A stretch of 26,277 nt of DNA from UMGS1696 sp964621755 (GTDB taxonomy: Bacteria; Bacillota; Clostridia; Oscillospirales; CAG-272), in NCBI GenBank assembly GCA_964621755.1, contig CAZUPI010000032.1, forward strand, positions 1 through 26,277, read 5' to 3'. Shown piece by piece: positions 1-7,804 of the stretch. Within the stretch, counting starts at the first letter, position 1; each line of letters opens with the position of its first letter. The position numbers and the translations under genes were made by a program. The notes under the pieces are model-generated. The model was not told where the DNA came from. It saw only the letters and a list, made by a program, of their open reading frames with translations, and did no database searches.

Positions 1-2
1 TT

Positions 3-341
3 ATATGGGAATTCAAAAATTATAAGGATAGGGAAAAGGGACTGCTAAGATATGCAATGAGGGATATATTGCCCGAACAGATAGTAAAAAGGAAGAAGAG
101 TCCGTATCCTAAAACATACAATCCTGCATATGAGGAAATACTTTCCCGGCGAATCAGAAGAATTCTGGAAAACAAGTCGTTGCCAATCCATAGATTCATT
201 GATAAAGAAAAAACAGAACATTTTCTTTCATCTCCAAAGGATTACGGAAATCCATGTTTTGGGCAGCTCATGGCAGGTCCGCAAATGATAGCGTATATGC
301 TTCAGGTCAACGACTGGATGGAGAAATATAAAATTTCATAA
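3..341 (+). CDS. asnB: Asparagine synthetase (glutamine-hydrolysing), C-terminal end, partial
   Basis: The reading frame is already open at the left edge (bases 1-2 belong to the previous codon) and ends at a TAA. It encodes about 112 residues. The segment with LLRYAMRDILPEQIVKRKKS followed by PYPKTYNP is recognisable as the C-terminal part of class B asparagine synthetases, which transfer ammonia from glutamine to aspartate using ATP. The glutaminase domain and the ATP-binding synthetase core lie outside the window. The first ATG inside it (57) is internal, not the start, because the homologous reading continues upstream of it. A strong terminator follows 45 bases after the stop, so this is the last gene of its transcript. 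Family assignment is by recall of the conserved tail. Confidence 0.85.
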   Translation: MWEFKNYKDREKGLLRYAMRDILPEQIVKRKKSPYPKTYNPAYEEILSRRIRRILENKSLPIHRFIDKEKTEHFLSSPKDYGNPCFGQLMAGPQMIAYMLQVNDWMEKYKIS

Positions 342-386
342 GCAATAAATCATAAATTGTTTTTTCCGGCGATTTTGCCATGGTTG

Positions 387-436
387 AAAAAAGTCTGCAA
401 GTTAAGCTTTCCCCGACTTAACTTGCAGACTTTTTT
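387..436 (+). terminator. Rho-independent terminator after asnB
   Basis: A perfect 20-bp inverted repeat (387-406 with 417-436) with a 10-base loop. The stem starts with an A run and ends with a T run, so it could work in both directions. It closes the asparagine synthetase transcript. Confidence 0.85.
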
Positions 437-637
437 CATGTTTTCAACCGATATCTAACGGCAAAGCAATTTCACAGACGGAGCTTTTTCTGTTTTTCAA
501 AGACGAAAGGTAAGATGTATTCGAATTGATTTTCAACCTGGCAGGAGATTCCGCAATATGCTTATTAGTGCATGAATTTTGGAATGCAAGCTTTCATAAA
601 AATATACATGAAAAATATAGAAAAGTTCAAAAAGTTA
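437..637. other. Intergenic stretch without a recognised gene
   Basis: Between the asnB terminator and the next promoter there is AT-rich sequence with no open frame that has a ribosome binding site and no clear structured RNA. I see only a weak hairpin near 473-496. Nothing further can be supported. Confidence 0.5.
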
Positions 638-646
638 TGATATAAT
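638..646 (+). promoter_or_regulatory. Extended -10 promoter of the P-type ATPase cassette
   Basis: TG-A-TATAAT at 638-646 is a full extended -10 element. No good -35 hexamer is present 17 bases upstream, as is common for extended -10 promoters. It lies 32 bases before the first small ORF of the cassette. Confidence 0.55.
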
Positions 647-677
647 ATCATATCATATAGAAAAGGATGGCAAGGCT

Positions 678-758
678 ATGAAATCACATAAGAAGTTTGC
701 ATGGCTTACGATAATTTTTTTTATATTGACTATTGTAAGCGGATATAAGAGAAAATAA
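678..758 (+). CDS. 26-residue single-pass membrane micropeptide
   Basis: ATG at 678, preceded by an AAAGGAT ribosome binding site, opens a 26-codon frame ending at TAA 756-758. The peptide starts MKSHKKFAW, has a hydrophobic stretch of about 15 residues (LTIIFFILTIVSG) and ends with basic KRK, as expected for a single transmembrane helix. It is the first gene after the extended -10 promoter and ends 20 bases before the DUF6110 gene, so it is probably co-transcribed with that gene and the ATPase. The start resembles small DUF6219-type proteins, but this is from memory and the peptide is very short. Function is unknown; a role as a small subunit or regulator of the ATPase is only a guess from position. 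Confidence 0.5.
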   Translation: MKSHKKFAWLTIIFFILTIVSGYKRK

Positions 759-778
759 CGACAAAAGGAGTTTTTATT

Positions 779-1087
779 ATGAAATCTGTATGGGGAAAGT
801 TAGGTATTTTTGCAGGAGGGGTCCTGTTTGGAACAGCTGGCATTAAACTTCTCAGCAGTAAGGATGCCAAAAAGGTATATACACACACAACTGCCGCTGC
901 GTTGCGTGCAAAGGAAAGCGTTATGACAGCGGTAACGTCTATTAAGGAAAATGCAGATGATATTCTGGCTGACGCAAAAGAAATCAATGAAAAGCGTGTT
1001 GTCGCTGAGGATGAAGTGGTTGAAGACTGTGCTTGCGAAGAATGCACAGCAGAGGAAACATCCGAATCGGATTTGGAGCAGAAATAA
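779..1087 (+). CDS. DUF6110 family protein
   Basis: A 102-residue protein with AAAGGAG (764-770) nine bases before its ATG. Residues about 7-25 (KLGIFAGGVLFGTAGIKLL) form a glycine-rich hydrophobic segment, probably one membrane helix. A charged helical region follows (KDAKKVYTHTTAAALRAKES). The acidic tail contains a CxCxxC cluster (Cys84, Cys86, Cys89), which could bind a metal. The pattern matches the DUF6110 family as I remember it; the family has no established function. It sits 20 bases after the micropeptide and 53 bases before the P-type ATPase, with a hairpin in that gap. Context suggests a membrane-anchored accessory protein of the ATPase. This is inference. Confidence 0.75.
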   Translation: MKSVWGKLGIFAGGVLFGTAGIKLLSSKDAKKVYTHTTAAALRAKESVMTAVTSIKENADDILADAKEINEKRVVAEDEVVEDCACEECTAEETSESDLEQK

Positions 1088-1096
1088 TTCTACAAC

Positions 1097-1121
1097 GAGA
1101 GCCGCTTTTTACACGGCTCTC
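1097..1121 (+). terminator. Intercistronic hairpin between DUF6110 and ATPase genes
   Basis: GAGAGCCG (1097-1104) pairs perfectly with CGGCTCTC (1114-1121) across a 9-base loop, and TTTT follows at once. It has the form of a short intrinsic terminator, but the ATPase ribosome binding site (GGAGG, 1130-1134) is only nine bases further. Partial termination or mRNA processing that lowers ATPase expression relative to DUF6110 is plausible. Confidence 0.55.
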
Positions 1122-1140
1122 TTTTCCTTGGAGGCTGTTT

Positions 1141-3222
1141 ATGAAGTGTAAAATTTTGCATAAATCCCGCGGGCGGCTGCGGGTTCATTTATGTGTACGC
1201 CGCATGACACTGGAAGAAGCGGACATATTGGAATATTATCTGCGTGCGGTGGATGGAGTGACGGATGTTCGTGTATATGAGCGTACATGTGATGCAGTTG
1301 TTTTGTACCAGTCACAGCGCCATACTGTTCTTCAGGCGTTGTCCAAATTTTCGTTTTTGTCCGCAAGGGAACAGGGACTGGTACCGGAGCATACATCTCG
1401 AGAATTGAACCGCGATTTCGAGGAGAGGTTGGTTTTTACTCTCCTAAAGAGATGTGTGTCGAAGCTGTTTTTCCCATTGCCACTTCGTACCGTTATCACC
1501 GTTTGCCGCTCACTCAGCTATATCCGCAAAGGATTGATGGCGCTTGCTGACAGAAAGCTTTCCGTTTCTGTTCTGGATGCGACGGCGGTGACAGTCTCTC
1601 TTCTGCGAGGTGATATTGATACAGCGTCCTCTGTGATGTTCATGCTCCACTTGGGCGAAATTCTTGAAGAGTGGACGCACAAAAAGTCGGTTGCCGACCT
1701 TGCGGGGGCCATGTCATTAAACGTAGACAAAGTCTGGCTGAAAACTGACAAGCAGGAAATCCTTGTTCCGATTGGCGACATTCGGGAAGGAGATAAGATT
1801 ATTGTGCGCACTGGCAACATGATTCCGTTGGATGGAAAAGTTGCGGATGGGGAAGCAACAGTCAACCAGGCGTCCATTACCGGAGAGTCCCTGCCAGTCA
1901 GAAAAGCGTTGGGAAGCTACGTGTACGCCGGAACCGTTGTAGAAGAAGGAGAGTGCATTATTTGTGTAGACAGAGTTTCCGGCGGCGGACGTTATGACCG
2001 GATTGTCCACATGATTGAAGAATCAGAAAAGCTCAAATCCATAGCGGAGGACCGTGCGTCGAAGCTTGCCGACCGTCTGGTACCATATACACTGGGCGGT
2101 ACGCTGTTGACCTATCTTCTGACACGCAACGTTACAAAGATGCTTGCCGTGCTGATGGTGGACTTTTCCTGTGCATTGAAGCTTTCCATGCCGATTTCCG
2201 TTCTTTCGGCTATCCGGGAAAGCAATCAGTACAACATTTCGGTGAAGGGCGGACGTTTCTTGGAAGCTGTCGCACAAGCCGATACGGTCGTATTCGATAA
2301 AACCGGCACACTGACCTATGCTGCACCGAAGGTAGCTGAAGTTGTTACTTTCGGAGGACATTCGGAAAACGAGATGCTGCGGCTCGCAGCTTGTCTGGAG
2401 GAGCACTATCCTCACTCTTTGGCGAATGCTGTAGTGGAAGAGGCAAAAGCGCGCGGACTGCATCATGAGGAATATCATTCCATGGTAGAGTATGTGGTGG
2501 CACATGGAATTTTCAGCAGAGTAGAGGACAAAACAGTACTGATTGGAAGCTCGCACTTTGTATTCGAGGATGAGGGTTGCCACATTCCCGAGGGAGAGGA
2601 AGATAAGTTTACATCATTGTCCGGCGAATATTCCCATCTTTATCTTGCCGTATCGGGCGTTCTCGCAGCTGTTATCTGTATATCCGACCCGTTGAGGGCG
2701 GAGGCAAAAGATGCCATTCGTGCGTTGCATGATTGTGGAATCGACAAGGTTGTCATGATGACCGGCGACAACGAAAGAACCGCAGCTGCGGTGGCAAAGG
2801 CAGTGGGGGTGGACGAATACTATGCTGGTGTACTTCCGGAGGACAAGGCTAATTTTATCCGGAAAGAGCGAGAAGCGGGGCGTTGCGTCATTATGATTGG
2901 AGACGGTGTAAACGACTCCCCGGCTCTTTCTGAAGCAGACGCCGGAATTGCCATAAACACTGGCGCAGCGATAGCAAAAGAAATTGCCGATATTACCATT
3001 TCCTCAGAGGATTTGTTCGAGCTGGTTACTTTGAGAAAACTCAGTGAGGCGCTGATGGAGCGAATCCACCGCAATTACCGCTTTATTGTTGCGTTTAACC
3101 TCATGTTGATTATTTGCGGCGTAGCCGGTGTGATACAGCCTACAACTTCTGCTCTGCTGCACAATATCTCAACTCTTGGAATCAGCCTACGCAGCATGAC
3201 CAATCTGTTGCCTGAGGCATAG
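1141..3222 (+). CDS. Heavy-metal-type P-type ATPase without the CPC motif
   Basis: A 693-residue P1B-like cation pump. The ATG at 1141 is chosen because GGAGG stands seven bases upstream; the frame is open further upstream but overlaps DUF6110. The N-terminus (HKSRGRLRVHLCVR, residues 7-20) resembles a heavy-metal-associated fold but has no CxxC pair. The catalytic set is present: TGES (247-250), DKTGT with the phosphorylated Asp (386-390), MTGDN (540-544) and GDGVND (587-592). Two hallmarks differ. The membrane metal site normally reading CPC reads DFSCALKLSMP (about 341-351), and the HP dipeptide of the nucleotide-binding domain reads HS (425-426). The protein is slightly short, and the C-terminus (HNISTLGISLRSMTNLL) lies after the last helix pair. 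The ion cannot be named from sequence. A terminator follows at 3260. Confidence 0.85.
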   Translation: MKCKILHKSRGRLRVHLCVRRMTLEEADILEYYLRAVDGVTDVRVYERTCDAVVLYQSQRHTVLQALSKFSFLSAREQGLVPEHTSRELNRDFEERLVFTLLKRCVSKLFFPLPLRTVITVCRSLSYIRKGLMALADRKLSVSVLDATAVTVSLLRGDIDTASSVMFMLHLGEILEEWTHKKSVADLAGAMSLNVDKVWLKTDKQEILVPIGDIREGDKIIVRTGNMIPLDGKVADGEATVNQASITGESLPVRKALGSYVYAGTVVEEGECIICVDRVSGGGRYDRIVHMIEESEKLKSIAEDRASKLADRLVPYTLGGTLLTYLLTRNVTKMLAVLMVDFSCALKLSMPISVLSAIRESNQYNISVKGGRFLEAVAQADTVVFDKTGTLTYAAPKVAEVVTFGGHSENEMLRLAACLEEHYPHSLANAVVEEAKARGLHHEEYHSMVEYVVAHGIFSRVEDKTVLIGSSHFVFEDEGCHIPEGEEDKFTSLSGEYSHLYLAVSGVLAAVICISDPLRAEAKDAIRALHDCGIDKVVMMTGDNERTAAAVAKAVGVDEYYAGVLPEDKANFIRKEREAGRCVIMIGDGVNDSPALSEADAGIAINTGAAIAKEIADITISSEDLFELVTLRKLSEALMERIHRNYRFIVAFNLMLIICGVAGVIQPTTSALLHNISTLGISLRSMTNLLPEA

Positions 3223-3259
3223 TAGAACAAGCTCGTAAAACAATTGAATAATAAATTCA

Positions 3260-3301
3260 AAAATGGCATATCACTAGACCGAACCGGTGATATGTCATTT
3301 T
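3260..3301 (+). terminator. Terminator after the P-type ATPase gene
   Basis: A 15-bp stem (3260-3274 with 3287-3301, one G-U pair) flanked by A and T runs, 38 bases after the ATPase stop. Confidence 0.75.
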
Positions 3302-3389
3302 GATTTAATATAAAATATCAGTATTATTCTCGAAAAGGCTTGAAATTGAATACCACAAATTTACATTAATAATTCCGCAATATATGATT

Positions 3390-3396
3390 CATAATA
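3390..3396 (+). promoter_or_regulatory. Possible forespore sigma-G/F -10 element of the SASP gene
   Basis: CATAATA at 3390-3396 fits the CATNHTA form of sigma-F/G -10 elements expected for spore protein genes. No convincing matching -35 element is present at the right distance, so this is weak. A start near 3403 would leave a leader of about 68 bases. Confidence 0.25.
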
Positions 3397-3470
3397 TGTG
3401 TGGAGATGAAAAGACATCTCCTCGAGAAACCCACAACACAAAGAAAAGTAAAGAAACGGAGTTATTAACA

Positions 3471-3758
3471 ATGGCACAGAAGAACAACAGAATCGTAGTA
3501 CCGGAAGCAAAGGCTGCAATGGAACAGTTCAAGATGGAAGCTGCTAACGAAGTTGGCGTAAACCTCAACAAGGGTTACAATGGCGACCTGACCTCTCGTC
3601 AGGCTGGCTCTATCGGTGGTCAGATGGTTAAGAAGATGACAACCGTACGAACTGTGAGCATAGAGCGATCAACGAGTTATATGCGCGCCGATAGGACGAC
3701 AGTCGGGCATAAGGTAGAGGTGCGGTATATAGCTTCGATCATCATTGAGGGGCATTGA
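3471..3758 (+). CDS. Alpha/beta-type small acid-soluble spore protein with an altered C-terminus
   Basis: The ATG at 3471 follows a CGGAG site at 3457-3461. The upstream extension of the frame has no ribosome binding site. The first 56 residues are a typical alpha/beta SASP, a DNA-coating spore protein. KMEAANEVGVNL is the region cut by the germination protease, and LTSRQAGSIGGQMVKKM is the conserved second half. Family members then usually have a short tail such as IEAYEQ. Here, from about 3640, the frame continues for about 39 unrelated residues (TTVRTVSIERS onwards) with many Arg and Thr. The natural 3' end therefore seems replaced by foreign DNA. The core motifs are intact, so the protein may still bind DNA, but this is not certain. 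No other spore gene is nearby. Confidence 0.7.
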   Translation: MAQKNNRIVVPEAKAAMEQFKMEAANEVGVNLNKGYNGDLTSRQAGSIGGQMVKKMTTVRTVSIERSTSYMRADRTTVGHKVEVRYIASIIIEGH

Positions 3759-4037
3759 CTACGAGGCGAAACTGAGATTATACATAGCACTCTGCGTATT
3801 TTTCGTTTTTGCGCAGTTCATTGCAAAGGGTTTCGGGTATATTCTGTGTTACGTTTCTCCAAAAGTTTTCGGCAAGCGGAAAAATTCTGGCATGCTGTCT
3901 GACCTTCGGTAATGTGGATGACCGAACTGGGCGGTTCTTGATTGTCTGACGAGGAGATGTATGGCAAGCTCTTTGCTGAGGGTATCTTTCCGCGAAGCTG
4001 TTTAAGATGCTGTGGGATCTGTCGAACTCACGTTAAG
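3759..4037. other. Unassigned DNA after the SASP junction
   Basis: No complete gene is seen. Short open stretches look coding-like in different frames, for example GIDYEAKLRLYIALCVFF (from about 3750) and LSDEEMYGKLFAEGIF (from about 3939), each ended by stops. This is the pattern of a decayed insert. I cannot name a parent gene. There is no clear terminator for the ABC operon that ends at 4038 on the minus strand. Confidence 0.3.
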
Positions 4038-5918
4038 TTATTGCGATAATCCTGTGTATAGTTGATAATACCGACCTTTTTGTTCCAGCAACTGGTCATG
4101 GGTTCCTCGCTCAATGATTCGTCCTTGTTCTAACACCATAATACAATCGGCGTTGCGCACGGTGGACAGCCTGTGGGCAATGACAAATGTTGTCCTCCCC
4201 TTCATCAGCGCTTCCATACCGTTCTGCACCAATGTCTCCGTACGGGTATCAATGGAGGAAGTCGCTTCATCTAGAATCAGAACTGGTGGGTCCGCCACTG
4301 CCGCCCGAGCAATGGCCAGCAGCTGCCGCTGTTCTTGGGAGAGATTTCCTCCGTCTCCGGTCAGCATGGTGGCGTAACTGTTGGGCAAACGACGGATAAA
4401 GCCGTCGGCATTAGCCAGCTTTGCTGCCGCGATACATTCTTCGTCGGTAGCGTCCAGCCGCCCATAGCGGATATTGTCCATGACTGTCCCGGTAAAGAGG
4501 TGGGTATCCTGAAGTACCATCCCCAGTGACCGGCGGAGCTCAGTTTTTTTGATTTTTGTGATGTTGATGCCATCATAACGGATCTTGCCATCTTGAATAT
4601 CGTAAAAGCGGTTGATCAGATTGGTAATGGTCGTCTTTCCCGCCCCTGTGCTGCCAACGAAAGCGATTTTCTGACCGGGTTTCGCGTAGAGCTTAATATC
4701 ATGCAGTACCATTTTTTCATCGTCATAACCGAAATCCACATCGTCTAATACTACGCTGCCCTCCAGCTTTGTGTAGGTGACGGTCCCATTTGCCTTATGG
4801 GGATGTCTCCAAGCCCATACGCCAGTTCGCTCCTCCGTCTCTGTCAGTGTACCGTCTGAATTTTCCACTGCGTTGACAAGGTCCACATAACCGTCATCCT
4901 CCTCTGGTTTTTCCTCCAGAAGCTGGAATACGCGCCCCGCGCCGGCCATAGCCATGATGACACTGTTCATCTGTTGGCTGATCTGCGTGACAGGCTGTGT
5001 AAAATTCTTATTCAATGTCAAAAACGATACCAGTGTTCCAAGGGTCAGTCCCCAAGTCCCCTTCAGAGCCAAAATGGAGCCCACAATAGCGCATAGCACA
5101 TAGCTGACGTTGCCTAAACTCATATTGACCGGCATCATCATGTTGGCGATCAAATTGGCTCTGTAAGCGCTTTCTCGCAGTTCTTGGTTGCATTTTTTAA
5201 ATTCTTCCAAGCTCTTTTCTTCATGGCAGAACACTTTAATGACCTTCTGTCCCGCCATCATTTCCTCAATGTAACCGTTAACATTTCCAAGGTTTTTCTG
5301 CTGCTTCACAAAGTACTGCGCGGACTTTTGGCTGAGCTTGGAGAGGCACAAAACCATTATCACGACAAGGACAACGGAGATCACTGTCAAGGGAATGTCT
5401 AAAAATACCATGCTGATAAATGTAGTGACAATGGTCACCGCGGAGTTGACCAGTTGCGGCATACTCTGGCTCATGAGCTGGCGCAGCGTGTCCACATCGT
5501 TGGTGTATACGGACATGATATCTCCGTGAGCATGACTGTCAAAATACTTGATCGGCAGAGATTCCATATGTACAAACAGGTCATTGCGCAGCTTTTTCAT
5601 CACGCCCTGTGTAATATTGACCATGATCCGGTTATACGCGTACGCGCAGAGAATACCAATGACATAGATCGTAACCAATATCATCAGCGCCTTAACCAAT
5701 GGAGCAAAATCCGGTGCATCGCTTTGGGTCAGTGGTATAATGTAATCGTCGATCAGGGTCTTCATGAACAGGGTGCCACGAAGGGTCGCCAAAGAGGAGC
5801 CGATAATACATACAATGACTACAAAGAAAGAGAATTTATATCCTCTGAGCATATAGCCCAGCAGCCGCTTCAATAGGGAAAACGGATTCTGCAGGGTCGA
5901 TTCCTTTTGTTCCATCAT
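4038..5918 (-). CDS. Heterodimeric ABC exporter subunit, permease-ATPase fusion (LSQEQ subunit)
   Basis: A 626-residue half-transporter. About six membrane helices (residues 30-330) precede an ATPase domain with Walker A GSTGAGKTT (422-430), signature LSQEQ (526-530, instead of LSGGQ), Walker B LILDEATSS with catalytic Glu551, and switch His582. An insert of about 35 residues rich in E, T and G (350-386) separates the two domains, as in YheH/BmrD-type proteins. The start overlaps the stop of the upstream partner by four bases (ATGA), so the two are translationally coupled. The canonical Walker B and switch His belong to the active ATP site. The non-canonical signature faces the degenerate site of the partner. 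This is the pattern of the BmrCD and TM287/288 class of multidrug exporters. Substrate is unknown; drug or peptide export is likely. Confidence 0.9.
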   Translation of the reverse strand: MMEQKESTLQNPFSLLKRLLGYMLRGYKFSFFVVIVCIIGSSLATLRGTLFMKTLIDDYIIPLTQSDAPDFAPLVKALMILVTIYVIGILCAYAYNRIMVNITQGVMKKLRNDLFVHMESLPIKYFDSHAHGDIMSVYTNDVDTLRQLMSQSMPQLVNSAVTIVTTFISMVFLDIPLTVISVVLVVIMVLCLSKLSQKSAQYFVKQQKNLGNVNGYIEEMMAGQKVIKVFCHEEKSLEEFKKCNQELRESAYRANLIANMMMPVNMSLGNVSYVLCAIVGSILALKGTWGLTLGTLVSFLTLNKNFTQPVTQISQQMNSVIMAMAGAGRVFQLLEEKPEEDDGYVDLVNAVENSDGTLTETEERTGVWAWRHPHKANGTVTYTKLEGSVVLDDVDFGYDDEKMVLHDIKLYAKPGQKIAFVGSTGAGKTTITNLINRFYDIQDGKIRYDGINITKIKKTELRRSLGMVLQDTHLFTGTVMDNIRYGRLDATDEECIAAAKLANADGFIRRLPNSYATMLTGDGGNLSQEQRQLLAIARAAVADPPVLILDEATSSIDTRTETLVQNGMEALMKGRTTFVIAHRLSTVRNADCIMVLEQGRIIERGTHDQLLEQKGRYYQLYTGLSQ

Positions 5919-7687
5919 TCTAACTCACCATCCTTTCCGCTTTCCGCAACCGGTTGGTCGAAGTCGCCTCCGCCTTTGGTCTGTGTCTCATAAATTTCCT
6001 GATAAATGGTGTTGCTTTCCAGCAAATGTTCATGGGTGTCAAAACCGCTGATTCTTCCGTTATCCAGCACGAGGATACGATCCGCGATCTGTACGCTGGA
6101 AAGTCGTTGCGCGATAATGATTTTTGTTGTCCCCGGAATCCGAGCGTCAAATGCCTTTCGGATTCTGCTGTCGGTAGCGGTATCGACCGCGCTAGTGGAA
6201 TCGTCCAGAATCAGTACTTTCGGTTTTTTCAACAGCGCTCTGGCAATACACAGACGCTGCTTCTGACCGCCGGATAAATTCGCACCTCCCTGTTCCACCC
6301 AAGTGTTATACCGCTCCGGAAAGCGTTCAATAAACTCGTCCGCGCAGGCCTGTCGGCAGACCTCCATGCACTCCTCCTCTGTTGCATCCTCCTTGCCCCA
6401 ACGCAGGTTATCCAGAATCGTGCCGGAAAAGAGAACATTTTTCTGAAGCACCACCGCAACCTGATTGCGGAGTACTTCCATATCATATGCCCGCACATCT
6501 TGGCCACCCACGTACACGGAGCCACCGTTCACGTCATACAGGCGGCTGATCAAGTTCACCAGACTGGATTTTCCGCTGCCGGTGCCGCCGATAATGCCGA
6601 TCGTTTCTCCCGATTTAATATGCAGGCTGATATCCGTGAAGGTATTTTCTCCACTGCCTTGCTGATAAGAAAAGCTGACATGTTCAAAGTCGATGCTGCC
6701 GTCCGCGACCTCCATAATCGGATTTTCAGGATTTTCGAGGCTTGCCTTTTCACAGAGCACTTCGACAATCCATCGCCCGCTGGCCGCGCTCATAGACAGT
6801 ATGACAATGATCATGGAAAGCATCATAAGTGACATCAATACGCTCATCACGTAAGTGAACAGAGAGGTCAGATTTCCAGTGGTCAGATTACCAACTACGA
6901 TGAAATTCGCACCAAACCAAGACAGTGCAACCACGCACCCATAAACCACCAGCATCATCACTGGGTTATTCAGGGCAATCAGGCTCTCTGCCTTCACAAA
7001 GAGACGGTACAGGTTATCCGCTGCCTTTGTAAACTTCACATTTTCGTAATCTTCCCGGACAAATGCTTTCACTACGCGAATGGCGGAAACGTTTTCCTGT
7101 ACACTGGCGTTTAAATCATCATATTTTTGAAACACTTGATAGAAAGTTTTTACGGCGCTGCGGACGATCAGAAGCAGAATCGCTGCCAACACAACAATCG
7201 CAACCAAAAAAATAATGCTTATTTTTTTATTGATGATATAGCACATAGCAAGACTGAAAATCAGTACCAGCGGGGATCTGACCACAATGCGCAGCGCCAT
7301 TTGAAACGCATTCTGCACATTGGTCACATCTGTGGTCATTCGGGTGACCAGTCCCGCCGTACTGTACTTATCGATATTGGCAAAGGAAAATTTCTGAATA
7401 TTCTCATACATCGCCTCACGAAGATTACAGGCAAAGCCTGTGGATGCGGCTGCGATGCATTTACCGGCAAGACAGCCAAATATCAGGCTCAGGCAGGCCA
7501 GAACCAGCATTTGTGCCCCATAGTAGTATATCTTTCCCATGTTGCCGGCTTCGATGCCCTTGTCAATGAGGGAAGCGATAGTAAAGGGGATCATCAACTC
7601 CATTAACACATCCAACGCCACAAAAACCGGCGTCAGCAGCGTATCCCGTTTATTTTCGCCAAGCTGCTTTAATAATATTTTAACCAT
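5915..7687 (-). CDS. Heterodimeric ABC exporter subunit, permease-ATPase fusion (degenerate-site subunit)
   Basis: A 590-residue half-transporter and the first gene of the minus-strand pair. Six membrane helices (about 15-300) come before the ATPase domain: Walker A GGTGSGKSS (367-375), standard signature LSGGQ (471-475), Walker B VLILDD with Asp496 replacing the catalytic Glu, and switch loop IIIAQR with Gln527 replacing His. Asp plus Gln at these places is the known mark of the non-hydrolysing site in heterodimeric exporters such as TM287/288. The gene has a GAAAGGAG ribosome binding site and its own promoter, and it is divergent from a LysR gene 117 bases away, which probably controls it. 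The C-terminal 25 residues are an acidic, Gly-rich tail. Confidence 0.9.
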   Translation of the reverse strand: MVKILLKQLGENKRDTLLTPVFVALDVLMELMIPFTIASLIDKGIEAGNMGKIYYYGAQMLVLACLSLIFGCLAGKCIAAASTGFACNLREAMYENIQKFSFANIDKYSTAGLVTRMTTDVTNVQNAFQMALRIVVRSPLVLIFSLAMCYIINKKISIIFLVAIVVLAAILLLIVRSAVKTFYQVFQKYDDLNASVQENVSAIRVVKAFVREDYENVKFTKAADNLYRLFVKAESLIALNNPVMMLVVYGCVVALSWFGANFIVVGNLTTGNLTSLFTYVMSVLMSLMMLSMIIVILSMSAASGRWIVEVLCEKASLENPENPIMEVADGSIDFEHVSFSYQQGSGENTFTDISLHIKSGETIGIIGGTGSGKSSLVNLISRLYDVNGGSVYVGGQDVRAYDMEVLRNQVAVVLQKNVLFSGTILDNLRWGKEDATEEECMEVCRQACADEFIERFPERYNTWVEQGGANLSGGQKQRLCIARALLKKPKVLILDDSTSAVDTATDSRIRKAFDARIPGTTKIIIAQRLSSVQIADRILVLDNGRISGFDTHEHLLESNTIYQEIYETQTKGGGDFDQPVAESGKDGELE

Positions 7688-7715
7688 AGCTCAACGCTCC
7701 TTTCAAATATACACT

Positions 7716-7744
7716 ATTATAGCCGTTTTCTTCTTGCATGTGAA
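7716..7744 (-). promoter_or_regulatory. Promoter of the ABC exporter operon
   Basis: On the minus strand, TTCACA (7739-7744), a 17-base spacer and TATAAT (7716-7721). This places the start about 20 bases before the first subunit's ATG, with its AAAGGAG site downstream. Confidence 0.75.
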
Positions 7745-7759
7745 TTCAAAAAATGCTAT

Positions 7760-7784
7760 TATTAATAAAAATAGTTTATTAATA
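7760..7784. promoter_or_regulatory. LysR-type operator palindrome
   Basis: TATTAATAAA (7760-7769) and TTTATTAATA (7775-7784) form a perfect 10-bp inverted repeat with a 5-base spacer. It contains the T-N11-A pattern typical of LysR binding sites. It lies between the divergent ABC promoter and the LysR start, 16 bases upstream of the ABC -35 element and 20 bases before the LysR ATG. Regulation of both genes from this site is inferred. Confidence 0.55.
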
Positions 7785-7804
7785 TTGATAAGGAGCATTG
7801 ACAA

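Noticed and set aside
2023..2583. 186-residue open frame on the minus strand
   Set aside because: It is fully inside the P-type ATPase gene, has no ribosome binding site and shows low-complexity His/Cys-rich sequence typical of antisense frames.
544..3382. Shared ATTCCGCAATAT near 549 and 3372 as a repeat
   Set aside because: Only 12 bases agree and the flanks do not; likely chance in AT-rich DNA.
7127..7606. 159-residue plus-strand frame, rich in Gln, His and Asn
   Set aside because: It is antisense to the ABC subunit and only reflects its codon usage.
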